From: TMP-86 sp039807285
Lineage (GTDB): Bacteria; Pseudomonadota; Gammaproteobacteria; Steroidobacterales; Steroidobacteraceae
Length of the DNA stretch: 64,000 nt
Assembly (NCBI GenBank): GCA_044226785.1
Contig: JBGAGK010000007.1
Span: forward strand, 85,285 to 149,284
Direction: 5' to 3'
Shown: positions 27,331-36,339 of the stretch, in pieces
How the letters are laid out: every line of letters starts with the position of its first letter
How positions within the stretch are numbered: position 1 is the first letter of the stretch
Position numbers and translations under genes: made by a program
Notes under the pieces: model-generated
What the model was told of the DNA's origin: nothing
The model's database searches: none
Seen by the model: the letters and a program-made list of their open reading frames with translations, nothing else

Positions 27331-29229
27331 TCAGAGCCCCAAAGTGCCCTCGAGTTGCGCAAAGATCGCCTCGGGATCGTCCGAGTCAGGCATCGGGATG
27401 AGGCGAGCCAGTGCAACTTCATTCCTGCGCATCAGGCAAGCGTGTACGTCTTCCGGTGTAGCGCTTGACTCCAAGCGCATACCAATGGCACCAGCAATTG
27501 CGTGCCATCGTTGGTGATCGGGAATCGACCTCGACAATCCAAGTAAGAGTGCGAGCTGAACTTCCGGAGAAGCGGTCGCGAGATCGGCTGCTCGCAGGAG
27601 GCGAACACCGATTTCAGCAGCCCCGAGTGTCAGGAACACGTAATCGTCGACTGCACCGCCCAACGCTTCGACATCTGGGCGCAGGGAGCCGATGTTCGGC
27701 CCGCATGCGGAGCCAGCGGGCCAGCTGACTACGATTTCATCTCGCGGAGACTTAAATACGAGACGCTGTCCTGGTTGACAGCCAACGAGGGCCGCAACCG
27801 ATGGATGCAGCGCGCGTCCGCTACCGCGCAGCGTCTCGCTGTTGATTTTGACGCGCAGTAGCCATTGCTCAGCGACACGGTACAGCCCAGGACAGAATCG
27901 CGGGTCCGAACGTACGGTTTTCATTTCGTCAGGTGCACGGAGGCGCACTCTTCCTTCGCTCATTTTGATGAACATGGGCGCGGAGAGGTATTGATAGACC
28001 GAATTGGCTTTGACGCCGTAGCGTTGCGAAATCACCTCGATGAGGTGTTGAGTATCAGCCACTCCGCCTTGCCGCGTTATCTCTTCGGCGATCTCCTCCG
28101 CAATGCCGGTGTATTCGTCATATTGCGCCCACTCCCGCAGGGCGAAATGACCTTGCCGGCTCGTTCGTTTGAATCTTTCATCCTCGAGGAGCCGGCTGCG
28201 CAGTGATCTGACGTTGTCGCAATCCACTAATGGTAGGAGTTCGTCCGCGGTGATAGGAACACCTCTGTAGCGCAGAACCTGTTCGGCGCGATCCGGAATG
28301 TTGCTCAGACGTAGCAACCATCCGCCGTCCATTTCGAGAAAACCGATCGTGCGCAGCCATTCGGCATGATGAGGCACTCGGATGTCTGCCCTCACAAGCG
28401 CCTCCTGCGCTGCTTGAGGCGACAGCCAGCCTCTATCGTCCAGAGCGGAAAGGAGCGCGTCGAGGGTCATTGACACCAACGCGCGATCGACCACCTCCCA
28501 AGTTCCGAATTTCTCGTAAGGGCCCGCAATCCAGAGGAGGCAGGCACTGATCAGTGCTCGATCATCAGCGCTCGAGATGGAGGAGAACAGTTCCGAGAAA
28601 TACAGCGAGTCCGAATCGGCTGGGAATGCCGATCCGAGTGCAGTTCGCACCTTCTTCGCTAGATCGCGGGCCGGCTGCCCGTCCGGACTGGCAAGAAAGC
28701 TTTGAAGGCGGCGCCGCAGGCGCGTTTCAATCTGCCGGATTCGCTCACGCGTGACGTCGAACTGTGCACCAAGTTGCTCCAGCGTCAACGTACAGTCGAC
28801 GATTCGACTGCGAATGACGGCACGCTCTCGCGTTGGAAAGCTGCCTACGTAATCGAGCAGCGACTGTTCAGGTGCAACTGGCGCAATCGGGAATAGAGCG
28901 CATCGTGGCGCGATGTCATTTGCTGGTCTCGGCACCACAGTCTCGAACGCGGGTTCGAATTGCAGCTCACCCGTCGTCATCCCGAGCCGTAGACCATATC
29001 TAGCGAGAGCATCGGAAATTTCCGTAAGCGTTCGTCGTCCGAGATTGGGCCAAGACAGCAGTTCAAACTCAGTGAGCCGCACGAGTTCGCCGATCGTCGC
29101 GATGTCCTTTCGCGTCAAACAATTGTTGGCGCGAACGGAGAGCTGCAGCGTCATCACGGATAGACCTGCGAGGCCACTCGATTCTGCGATTGCAACAGCC
29201 GATGCTGCGCGGCTCACAACGACACTCAC
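27331..29229 (-). CDS. RNA polymerase alpha-CTD / sigma region-4-like fusion protein of the Dnd cassette
   Basis: A 632-aa protein from the GTG at 29229 (AAGGT 9 nt upstream). Residues ~28-82 are an alpha-subunit C-terminal domain (LSVRANNCLTRKDIATIGELVRLTEFELLSWPNLGRRTLTEISDALARYGLRLGM). Residues ~128-185 are a sigma-70 region 4-like helix-turn-helix (PTRERAVIRSRIVDCTLTLEQLGAQFDVTRERIRQIETRLRRRL). The rest contains two or three winged-helix/HARE-like segments (YRGVPITADELLPLV...FKRTSRQGHFALREW; DTQHLIEVISQRYGVKANSVYQYLSAPMFIKMSEGRVRLR). It lies 33 bp after the Dnd-associated protein 4 gene in the same direction. It could recruit or mimic RNA polymerase at the cassette or at modified DNA; function unknown. 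Confidence 0.78.
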   Translation of the reverse strand: MSVVVSRAASAVAIAESSGLAGLSVMTLQLSVRANNCLTRKDIATIGELVRLTEFELLSWPNLGRRTLTEISDALARYGLRLGMTTGELQFEPAFETVVPRPANDIAPRCALFPIAPVAPEQSLLDYVGSFPTRERAVIRSRIVDCTLTLEQLGAQFDVTRERIRQIETRLRRRLQSFLASPDGQPARDLAKKVRTALGSAFPADSDSLYFSELFSSISSADDRALISACLLWIAGPYEKFGTWEVVDRALVSMTLDALLSALDDRGWLSPQAAQEALVRADIRVPHHAEWLRTIGFLEMDGGWLLRLSNIPDRAEQVLRYRGVPITADELLPLVDCDNVRSLRSRLLEDERFKRTSRQGHFALREWAQYDEYTGIAEEIAEEITRQGGVADTQHLIEVISQRYGVKANSVYQYLSAPMFIKMSEGRVRLRAPDEMKTVRSDPRFCPGLYRVAEQWLLRVKINSETLRGSGRALHPSVAALVGCQPGQRLVFKSPRDEIVVSWPAGSACGPNIGSLRPDVEALGGAVDDYVFLTLGAAEIGVRLLRAADLATASPEVQLALLLGLSRSIPDHQRWHAIAGAIGMRLESSATPEDVHACLMRRNEVALARLIPMPDSDDPEAIFAQLEGTLGL

Positions 29230-29262
29230 CTGTTTCGTACCTTATGCGATGGTGAGTGGGGC

Positions 29263-29721
29263 TCAATCGATGAGCTTGCCCAGTTCGAATTCACCTGAGC
29301 CTTCATCTGGGCGGCTGCGCTCTGCGTTGATCATGAGAACGACCGTTTCGAGCACGTCTCGGGCGCCGCGAATCTCTTCTTGGAGCACCTCGAGACCGCC
29401 GTTCGCATACTCTTCGAACGCGCGGGCGCGAGCGTCCACTGCCTCGTCTGAGTCCGAAAGCACGCTCGGCTTGGGATCGGGATGGAGTGCGATGAGATTC
29501 ATCATCGTGTCGTATCCCTGTCTGTCGAAAACGCTCTGCCGAATCGGCTCGGCCAGTGGCTCAGCGAGCGGGCTGCGGCGATTTCTCTTGATGCCGACAG
29601 CCGCGGCGAACACAAGCACATCCGCAATCAGTGCGAAAGGTCCAGTCGAGTCCTCGACCGCCTGAAGGCGACGGATCACCTCAGTCTTATCCTTTGAATA
29701 CGCTATGCGGCGCTCAAGCAT
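29263..29721 (-). CDS. Dnd system-associated protein 4 family
   Basis: A 152-aa protein from the ATG at 29721, overlapping the end of the SMC-like gene by 8 nt. The pattern RRIAYSKDKTEVIRRLQAVEDSTGPFALIADVLVFAAAVGIKRNRR...EPIRQSVFDRQGYDTMMNLIALHP...RAFEEYANGGLEVLQEEI matches the small family annotated as dnd system-associated protein 4. No enzyme motif is seen. Its place between the ATPase and the alpha-CTD fusion suggests it bridges or regulates the ATPase. The family name is from memory of the pattern. Confidence 0.7.
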   Translation of the reverse strand: MLERRIAYSKDKTEVIRRLQAVEDSTGPFALIADVLVFAAAVGIKRNRRSPLAEPLAEPIRQSVFDRQGYDTMMNLIALHPDPKPSVLSDSDEAVDARARAFEEYANGGLEVLQEEIRGARDVLETVVLMINAERSRPDEGSGEFELGKLID

Positions 29722-31798
29722 TGGGCACCTCCAGGATTGTGGTGTACTCGTACTCATTCGGACTCGGTTTTACGAGCTCGTGGGAACGGCCGGACACCTC
29801 GATGGATTCGCTGCTCAACTCCTGCTTGGGCGAAAAATACTGCAGCACGTACGATCGACCGACGCGCCCGCGCAACGACTGTTCCACCTCACCTCGCCAC
29901 TGCGTGTTCGTGACCATGATGACCACCTGATCCGCGAGCCGAGTAATGTGATCGGCCACCTGGCGACGATACGTAGGCCCCAGGCTTCCAAACGGTGAAT
30001 CCATCACGAGTGGGAACTTACTGCTTTCGGGCCCAGGCAGACGTTCCTTGCGCGCTTGATAGTCGCGCACCAAGTCGATCACCCCTCCAATGAAGCACAG
30101 GCTGAGGACCTGACTTTCGCCTTGGCTTGCCGCGACCGGCAAAGGCATTCCTCCAGCGGATTCCCGCAAGCGCAGCGAATAGTCATCGCCGATCTCCGGC
30201 ACGTACGGAGTAAAGGAGATGATGTCGAAGAGCGCGCGGACCTTCAGACTCAACTCAGCCCTGAACTTTGTTTCGAACCGCTGCTTTGAGCGTGTGATGC
30301 GATCGATCACCTCTCTGGCAGCATTGAGGCGACGCTGCACCAGCTGTTGCCGCGCCTCTGTTGCCTGGTGACGGGCAAGGGCTGTCTCTATTTCATCCAA
30401 TCGTTTTTCTTGCTGCTTAATGTGGCCGGTGCAAGCGCCTTGCTCCAACAGGTCCCGTTCAATAGCGGCCTTCGTTTGCTGAAGTCGCCCTTCCAACAGT
30501 CCGAGTTCCTCTTCGCCACTGTGCCTGAGCTGTTGGCTGATCTCATCGAGCTGTAACTCAATCCGTGACAACTCTTCCCGATCCGCTTGACGACGCCGTT
30601 GATACTGGTCGAGTTGAGCCCAGAACTGCGTGGTTTGGTCTTCGAGTTGCTTTACCTCGGCGCCCATCCGGATGGCCTTCTCCTCCACGTCGGCGAGCCC
30701 GGCCCGATTTTTCCATCCTTCGACGACAGATCGGGCATCTGGTGCGTCATGTCCTAGACTGCGGCCACAGATGCACTCGTCTCGTGCGAGCAAGTCCTCT
30801 ACAAATTGTCGCTTAATGCCCGCGGGGAGTTCACCACGCTGCCGCATGGCGCTCAACACTTCGTGATACGTGGTGCAGACTGCCGGCAGGAAGATCGTGT
30901 AAGCACGGCTGCTGATCAGCGCGGATAGCTCTTCAGTGACCTGCTGCAGCGAGGCCTCCCTTCCCTCCTTGTCCTGAATCAATCCATCGCGGCGCTCCTG
31001 GAGCTCGCGCGCGGAGCGGAGCGTCCTTAAGCGATTCTGAATCTCTTCTTCCGTCTGTCTGTGGCTTTCAATGTTGGCGGCGAGCTCACGAAGGCGTCGC
31101 TTCTGGGTGGCAATGGTCTCCTCGACGGATCGCTTCTCTTCGAGCAACTGCACAGTCTGAGCATCGCCGACGCGTTCGTACTCGTTCTCGAGCGCCCGCT
31201 TTGCGGCGCCCACGTGTCGAATAGCGCGCTCGAGGATCTCAAGCGAAGACAGCTTCTTAGTTGCATTGGTGATGTCGGCACGCTCTTCGTCCTTCGGCTG
31301 AACCAACCGCTCGATTCTTTCACCATCAAAGAAGAAGTATGTGTGCAGATCCTCGGGCAAGACGCGCCCGATGGCGTCCTCGATTGATTGCTCTTGCTTC
31401 CATTGACCATCGGGCCCTGCCCACTGCAACTCCGGGATCGCATCGCCGATTTGCGTAGCCTCCACTTCGGTCTGACCACGCCGAACTCGGCTGGTTTTGC
31501 GAAGGACATACTTGTATCCGAGGTGCTCAAACTTGATCTCCACCCACGCTTCGACGACCTCGTTTGGTTTTGCCTCGCGGATAGCGGCGTTGTTCACCAC
31601 CTTTTCTGGAAGTAGGAAACCGCGGCTCGTTGTTCCATACAGCGTCCACGTGAAGGCATTGAGCAGCGCCGTTTTGCCCGCGCCGTTCGTGCCGAAGAAC
31701 ATGGTGATCGGCCGTTCGCTGGTACCGCCAAACATGATCTCCGGCGAGGATCCGCGAAATTGTCTGAAGTTGTGGAGCTTCAGAGATAGCAACCTCAT
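29714..31798 (-). CDS. SMC/DndD-like coiled-coil ATPase of the Dnd restriction cassette
   Basis: A 694-aa protein. Walker A is MFFGTNGAGKTALLNAF at ~33. Two long coiled coils (residues ~190-330 and ~375-500) flank an apex with DECICGRSLG, a CxC that could be a zinc-hook-like turn. The ABC signature lies in VAASQGESQVLSLCFIGGVIDLV and Walker B in FPLVMDSPFGSLGPTYRRQ. It resembles DndD and RecN/SbcC-type proteins but is distinct from the dndD gene at 41785. The start overlaps the 60-aa gene (ATGA). It probably drives DNA sensing or translocation with the PLD-helicase encoded just before it. Confidence 0.85.
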   Translation of the reverse strand: MRLLSLKLHNFRQFRGSSPEIMFGGTSERPITMFFGTNGAGKTALLNAFTWTLYGTTSRGFLLPEKVVNNAAIREAKPNEVVEAWVEIKFEHLGYKYVLRKTSRVRRGQTEVEATQIGDAIPELQWAGPDGQWKQEQSIEDAIGRVLPEDLHTYFFFDGERIERLVQPKDEERADITNATKKLSSLEILERAIRHVGAAKRALENEYERVGDAQTVQLLEEKRSVEETIATQKRRLRELAANIESHRQTEEEIQNRLRTLRSARELQERRDGLIQDKEGREASLQQVTEELSALISSRAYTIFLPAVCTTYHEVLSAMRQRGELPAGIKRQFVEDLLARDECICGRSLGHDAPDARSVVEGWKNRAGLADVEEKAIRMGAEVKQLEDQTTQFWAQLDQYQRRRQADREELSRIELQLDEISQQLRHSGEEELGLLEGRLQQTKAAIERDLLEQGACTGHIKQQEKRLDEIETALARHQATEARQQLVQRRLNAAREVIDRITRSKQRFETKFRAELSLKVRALFDIISFTPYVPEIGDDYSLRLRESAGGMPLPVAASQGESQVLSLCFIGGVIDLVRDYQARKERLPGPESSKFPLVMDSPFGSLGPTYRRQVADHITRLADQVVIMVTNTQWRGEVEQSLRGRVGRSYVLQYFSPKQELSSESIEVSGRSHELVKPSPNEYEYTTILEVPNA

Positions 31799-31977
31799 TT
31801 GATCTCCTCCCTGATGATCCGCAGGACGTCATCGTTGAGGTGTGGTTGCCTCATATAGAGACGTTCTTTCTCAAGCGTAAGAACTCTGGCGATGATCCTC
31901 ACGATCTCAGGATCACCCGTTTTCAGTGGCTCGAAGGCATCGAGCGCTTTGTCGTCTCCAGGCGTGTTCTCGCTCAT
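31795..31977 (-). CDS. DNA-modification-system-associated small protein (60 aa)
   Basis: A 60-aa acidic/helical protein: EPLKTGDPEIVRIIARVLTLEKERLYMRQPHLNDDVLRIIREEIK. The pattern LEKERLYxxxPHLxDDVxxIIxxxIK is one I associate with the small proteins that accompany phosphorothioation-linked helicase/ATPase cassettes. It starts 2 bp after the helicase gene and its stop overlaps the ATPase start (ATGA), so it is locked to both and may be a subunit joining them. No catalytic residue is evident. Confidence 0.7.
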   Translation of the reverse strand: MSENTPGDDKALDAFEPLKTGDPEIVRIIARVLTLEKERLYMRQPHLNDDVLRIIREEIK

Positions 31978-31979
31978 CT

Positions 31980-34196
31980 CTAAATGTCCATCAGGTTGAA
32001 TGCCTTCTGCAGTTCGAATACCACGGCCCGTGTCTCCCCCGCGTTGAGGGCGATATCAGCGAACTCGGCGAATCGGACCAACTCCTTGCGCAACAGCGAT
32101 CGCTCGGCGGCGCTGTTGCGCGCCTCCCGCGGAGGCACGACGATCATGTCGTAGATCTCCGCAAACTCTTTTCCTGGGGCTTGTCGCAGCACTCGCCCGC
32201 GCCGTTGCACGAATTGTCTTGGATTGGTGCTGCTCGCCAGGATGACCGCGGTTCGTACCGATGGGATGTCGACCCCTTCGTCGAGACAGCGTATCGCGAC
32301 CAGCCCTTGCAGGCGCCCCGCAGCGAGATCTTCACGCAAACTGTCGCGCTGTTCCGTGTCGGTTTCGGCAGTATATGGAGCGACTTTGATATGAAGCTCG
32401 GAGCCCAGGATCCGGGTGACCTCGTCGACCTGCCTGCGAAAGGCATCATCAAGGTCACTTTCCACCTGTCCATCGCCGCAATAAAACAGCATGTGCGTAG
32501 CGTCGCGATGTGCCTGCGCGATCTTGCGCAACGCGTGCAGTTTGTTTGCTGCAGTCCCAATAAGTCGTGCACGCCGCAGCAACAGGGCGGTCAGTGCTGA
32601 GTTCTTGGGATCATCTTCGTCCACCCCATACAAACGTGAGATTCTGAGGCTGAGATCGAGATACTCAGTGCGCTCGTCCTCAGTCAGCTCCACCAGAATC
32701 GGGTAATAGCGATATCGGGTCAGGGCATCCAGATCTATCGCTTCCCTTATCCCCAGGCGTGGCTCGAGGATGCTGCCGAAGTAACTCTGCAGTCGCTGCG
32801 TCCCCTCATCATCGAACCATCGTTCCGGTGTGGCAGATAATCCGAGTCGCAGCCGAATGTTCTCCGGAAGCGAAGCTGCGTTCCTCGTTGCGCCAAAGTT
32901 ATGGACTTCGTCGGCGATCAACAACGTCTTGTTTGGGAAGTAACGTAGCCGTTGTTGGAAAGCGTCAGAGCAAAAGCTTGAGTTCGTGGCGATGACGCAG
33001 AGAAAAGACCGCGAATCCAGCTGTAGCTGCGATAGACGTTGGGTTAGCTCATCGAACCAATGATCCCTGGATTCGAACGCAAGGAGCGGATTCATCCCGA
33101 ACGCCAAGCATTCTCTTCGCCACTGGGTGACTAGGTGCTTGTAGGGACACAGAATGATTACTGCCTGCAGATCAAACTTGTCTGCAAGCCGGGCGGTGAC
33201 GGCAAGAGCGGTGATGGTCTTGCCTGTACCGGTGGCCATTTGCAAGATGCCCGCGCCGTTGCTGCGAAACCAGCTGGCGATCGCGGTTTCCTGATATCCC
33301 CGAAGTGCCAAGGAACGCGGCAGCGCCGGCCGACTCGACGCACGAGCCTTCGGAATCGGAATTGAGGCAGTCTCCGGATCGAACGGTGGTGGCGAATCTG
33401 GCTTGTAGGCGGCGAGGAGCTCTCGACTCACTTCGTTGAAATCAAGAACGACGAGTCCGTCTGTCGCGTCACTCCAGAGCCGCTGAAAAGCAGCTAACTT
33501 CCTCGCAACACGCATCTGTGGGTCATGCCAGGAACAATAGACGTCAATGGATTCGAAGTTCGTGACGAGTCCGCCTTCTGTCTCGTTGCCGGAACCCGTG
33601 AATGCAACGTGATTGCCACAGGCATCCGAAAAGATGCCGATCTTTTCGTGATAGATCCCGCGCGAGAGTCGGCCCGTGTCAGCGTCGACTCGAAGTGCGA
33701 TTTTGATGTCTAGACTGCCGTTCGCGATCATCCAGGACAAGGCCGCGAGCCGGTTCTTGATCAATGCCTGCTCAGGATCTGTCATCGCGCGACGGGCGGC
33801 GTTTCGGAGTACGTCCACCCGAGACTGATAGCCGTGCTCGATTGCCTGCACGTCGTCTTCGATCAGTTGCGGCGAGACGACCAGTTGAACGGTACCGTCT
33901 GTTTTGATGAGTTCCGCCAATCCCTTCGCGGCAAGCGCCAGTCCGCTACTTGAAAAGTAACCGGCCGCGCGCCGGTAAATCGCGCTGCGCTGCAAACACG
34001 GGACGTAGAAGTCTCGGACGACGTTCCCCTCGTCCGATCGATACGAGATATCCAGCGCTAGCTCGGAGAGGCTAGGCAGACGATGAATCTCGCGTCTTGA
34101 TTGAGCATCGCCCGTCAATTTATGAGTCCGTCTTACGAGTCCGTCGATTTTTTCTAATTGATCACGTACCGTCGCAGAATGGCAACGCCAGATCAA
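31980..34196 (-). CDS. PLD-nuclease/SF2 helicase, phosphorothioation-system restriction enzyme type
   Basis: A 738-aa maximum frame. The true start may lie a little inside (a TTG at 34118), because the first 25 codons look like promoter DNA. The N-terminal ~270 residues are a phospholipase-D-type nuclease domain: YRRAAGYFSSSGL, IYHEKIGIF (HxK) and FTGSGNETEGG (GSxN). From ~300 follows an SF2 helicase: RGYQETAIASW, MATGTGKTITALA, LIADEVHNFG, LGLSATPERW, CLDEGVDIPSVRTAVILAS and QRRGRVLRQ. All catalytic motifs are intact. The architecture is that of the helicase family linked to dnd loci as the restriction enzyme. It is the first gene of a five-gene leftward cassette. Confidence 0.88.
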   Translation of the reverse strand: MIWRCHSATVRDQLEKIDGLVRRTHKLTGDAQSRREIHRLPSLSELALDISYRSDEGNVVRDFYVPCLQRSAIYRRAAGYFSSSGLALAAKGLAELIKTDGTVQLVVSPQLIEDDVQAIEHGYQSRVDVLRNAARRAMTDPEQALIKNRLAALSWMIANGSLDIKIALRVDADTGRLSRGIYHEKIGIFSDACGNHVAFTGSGNETEGGLVTNFESIDVYCSWHDPQMRVARKLAAFQRLWSDATDGLVVLDFNEVSRELLAAYKPDSPPPFDPETASIPIPKARASSRPALPRSLALRGYQETAIASWFRSNGAGILQMATGTGKTITALAVTARLADKFDLQAVIILCPYKHLVTQWRRECLAFGMNPLLAFESRDHWFDELTQRLSQLQLDSRSFLCVIATNSSFCSDAFQQRLRYFPNKTLLIADEVHNFGATRNAASLPENIRLRLGLSATPERWFDDEGTQRLQSYFGSILEPRLGIREAIDLDALTRYRYYPILVELTEDERTEYLDLSLRISRLYGVDEDDPKNSALTALLLRRARLIGTAANKLHALRKIAQAHRDATHMLFYCGDGQVESDLDDAFRRQVDEVTRILGSELHIKVAPYTAETDTEQRDSLREDLAAGRLQGLVAIRCLDEGVDIPSVRTAVILASSTNPRQFVQRRGRVLRQAPGKEFAEIYDMIVVPPREARNSAAERSLLRKELVRFAEFADIALNAGETRAVVFELQKAFNLMDI

Positions 34197-34246
34197 ATTT
34201 ACGTGATGAATTTACCATACCGTGGTTGGGCGCATTCGAACCGAGA

Positions 34247-34260
34247 TCACCAATTGGTGA
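34247..34260. promoter_or_regulatory. 14-bp perfect palindrome between the helicase cassette and a divergent zinc-ribbon gene
   Basis: TCACCAATTGGTGA lies in the 116-bp divergent gap (34197-34312). This gap and the adjoining 5' part of the helicase frame are AT-rich compared with the genes on each side. It is a candidate operator controlling both directions. Which regulator binds is unknown; the alpha-CTD/sigma-4 fusion or DndB are options. Confidence 0.45.
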
Positions 34261-34312
34261 GGCGCCGAGCACTTGTATCGGCACTGCGAGTGCTATTGGT
34301 AAGGGGTAGGTC

Positions 34313-34486
34313 ATGCCAGAGGTGGACGCCAGCAATTCGGACGTTCGTACTTGCAAATCGTGCTCAAAGCCAAAGCCGATTTCTGACTTCCATCACTTCG
34401 GCAAGGATCTCTCCCGCGTGGGCAAATGGTGCGAAGACTGCTACCAGCGTCATTCGCGGCGCAAGCGAACGAGCGCGAGAGAGTAA
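34313..34486 (+). CDS. 57-aa zinc-ribbon protein
   Basis: From the ATG at 34313 (AGGGG 7 nt upstream) to the TAA at 34486. The protein has two CxxC pairs, CKSCSKPKPISDFHHFGKD and WCEDCYQRHSRRKRTS, spaced about 25 residues apart, the usual arrangement of a treble-clef/HNH-like zinc ribbon, with a basic tail. The next frame downstream, which carries a Dnd-methyltransferase C-terminal domain, is in the same reading frame. A single TAA separates the two, so this could also be the first part of a once-longer protein. Confidence 0.6.
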   Translation: MPEVDASNSDVRTCKSCSKPKPISDFHHFGKDLSRVGKWCEDCYQRHSRRKRTSARE

Positions 34487-34833
34487 CAAGCAATTGCGGA
34501 GCGAGCGGTGGTTGGCAAGGAAGTCGGTAGGCGGCGGTACGTCCACGTCGAGCAACTGCCTGAATTGGAGAGCGGAATCTGCAATCTCGTTGAGCAGGCG
34601 CGCGAGGTCCTGCAGCGGCACACGGCGGCGTCATGCAACGTCCTTCGCATCAATGAAGACCTCGCGGAATTCGCCTTCCTTGACTATCCCGCGCTGGCGC
34701 AAGTGCCATTTCCTCGACTGGCCAACAGCTGGCGCGTGCATCCTGCGAGTTCTCTGATTTCTCACCGCACCTATACCGAATCGCTCAACCCACCGATTCT
34801 CCATCGCACGGAGCTACTTCTCGGTGATACCCA

Positions 34834-36207
34834 GATCGCGTCCCCGGGCGTGGTGTAAGAGTCGTGAGTCTTGGCTCAGTTGAACTCCTGCTCAGTTGAC
34901 GACGGCCGACAACCGAGCGGTCTGATTCTCCGCGAGTGCCTGCAGACCTTCAAGCGGCAGATAACGTCGCTGTAGCTGCCACTCGTCGTTCTGCTCGAGC
35001 AGCAGCGCCCCGACGAGCCGCGTGATGGCCGCTTCGTTCGGGAAGATGCCGACGACGTTGGTGCGCCGCTTGATCTCGGCATTCAGCCGCTCCAGCGGAT
35101 TAGTGCTGTGGATCTGCACCCGGTGAGACTTGGGGAAGCTCATGAAGGCCAGCACGTCGGCTTCCGCAGCGTCCATCAGTGCAGCGAGCTTGGGGAATTT
35201 CGCTCGCAGCTGGTCGGCGACCGAGCGCCACTGCGAGATCGCTGCCTCCTGCGTTTCCTGCGCGAACACCGTGTTGATCATGGCCAGTACCATCTGACGC
35301 TGACCCTTGCCCGCGTGCGCCAACGCATTGCGCAGGAAGTGCACGCGACAGCGCTGCCAGGTCGCCTTCAGCACCTTCGCTGCCGCCGCTTTCAGGCCTT
35401 CGTGGGCGTCGGAGATCACCAGTTTCACCCCGCGCAGCCCACGGCGGGTGAGCGAGCGCAGGAAGCTGGTCCAGAACGGCTCGGCTTCCGATGGACCGAT
35501 CGCCATGCCGAGCACTTCGCGCATACCCTCGGTGTTCACCGCCACAGCGATTATTACGGCCACCGACACGATCCGACCGGCCTCGCGCACTTTCAGGTAC
35601 GTCGCGTCGATCCACAGATACGGCCAGTCGCCCTCGATGGGTCGCTCCAGGAAGGCATGCACGCGCTCATCGATCTCCGTGCACAGGCGGGAGACCTGGC
35701 TCTTGCTGATCCCGCTCATCCCCATCGCCTTCACCAGCTCATCCACCGAGCGGGTCGAGACGCCCTGCACGTAGGCTTCCTGAATCACGGCGGCGAGCGC
35801 CTTCTCAGCGGTGCGGCGCGGCTCGAGGAAGCCGGGAAAATAGCTACCTTTACGCAGCTTCGGGACCTTCAGATCAACCGAGCCGGCGCGCGTCTCCCAC
35901 AGCCGCTCGCGATAGCCATTGCGGCTGTTCAGCCGTTCCGGGCTTCTCTCCCCATACGCCGCGGCACACAGCCCCTCAGCGTCCATTTCCATCATCCGCT
36001 GGGCGACGAACTGGATCATCTGCTTCAGCAGGTCCGCGTCCGCACCCTTCTCGGCGAGCTCAGCCAGTGCGATATTGGTCTTGGTGGTGGTCATCGTGTT
36101 GTTCTCAGTGAAGTTAAGCGTGGTAACTCAACCTTACCAAGACTCACGATGGCCGCCGCCTCTCGCGGTCAGCGGCCCGCTCTTACACCACCATCAGGGA
36201 CGCGATC
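34834..36207. mobile_element. IS256-family insertion sequence (1374 bp) with 8-bp target duplication
   Basis: The ends form a 28-bp imperfect inverted repeat beginning GATCGCGTCCC and finishing GTGGTGTAAGAG (24 of 28 bases equal; 34834-34861 and 36180-36207). The host sequence GATACCCA is duplicated exactly on both sides (34826-34833 and 36208-36215), so the insertion has not been rearranged since. One transposase gene fills the element. It interrupts a Dnd-like domain gene. Confidence 0.96.
34892..36094 (-). CDS. IS256-family transposase
   Basis: A 400-aa Mutator/IS256-type transposase with the DDE residues in LWIDATYLKV, LVISDAHEGL and NPLERLNAEIKRR. Other family landmarks are GYRERLWETRAGSVDLKVPKLRKGSYFP, CRVHFLRNALAH and the C-terminal LLEQNDEWQLQRRYL. 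Length and motifs are complete, so it should be active. It reads opposite to the gene it interrupts. Confidence 0.97.
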   Translation of the reverse strand: MTTTKTNIALAELAEKGADADLLKQMIQFVAQRMMEMDAEGLCAAAYGERSPERLNSRNGYRERLWETRAGSVDLKVPKLRKGSYFPGFLEPRRTAEKALAAVIQEAYVQGVSTRSVDELVKAMGMSGISKSQVSRLCTEIDERVHAFLERPIEGDWPYLWIDATYLKVREAGRIVSVAVIIAVAVNTEGMREVLGMAIGPSEAEPFWTSFLRSLTRRGLRGVKLVISDAHEGLKAAAAKVLKATWQRCRVHFLRNALAHAGKGQRQMVLAMINTVFAQETQEAAISQWRSVADQLRAKFPKLAALMDAAEADVLAFMSFPKSHRVQIHSTNPLERLNAEIKRRTNVVGIFPNEAAITRLVGALLLEQNDEWQLQRRYLPLEGLQALAENQTARLSAVVN

Positions 36208-36339
36208 GATACCCACCCGCAGAGGAGCAACTTAGAGCAGTTGACAAACGTCTGTGAGGCGCTCGGCTTCTTTGCGAATGCGAGCGTGATCGGCTTCCCG
36301 ATCCCGCGATCCCGAAGCATGGAATGGAGAACCTCGCGC

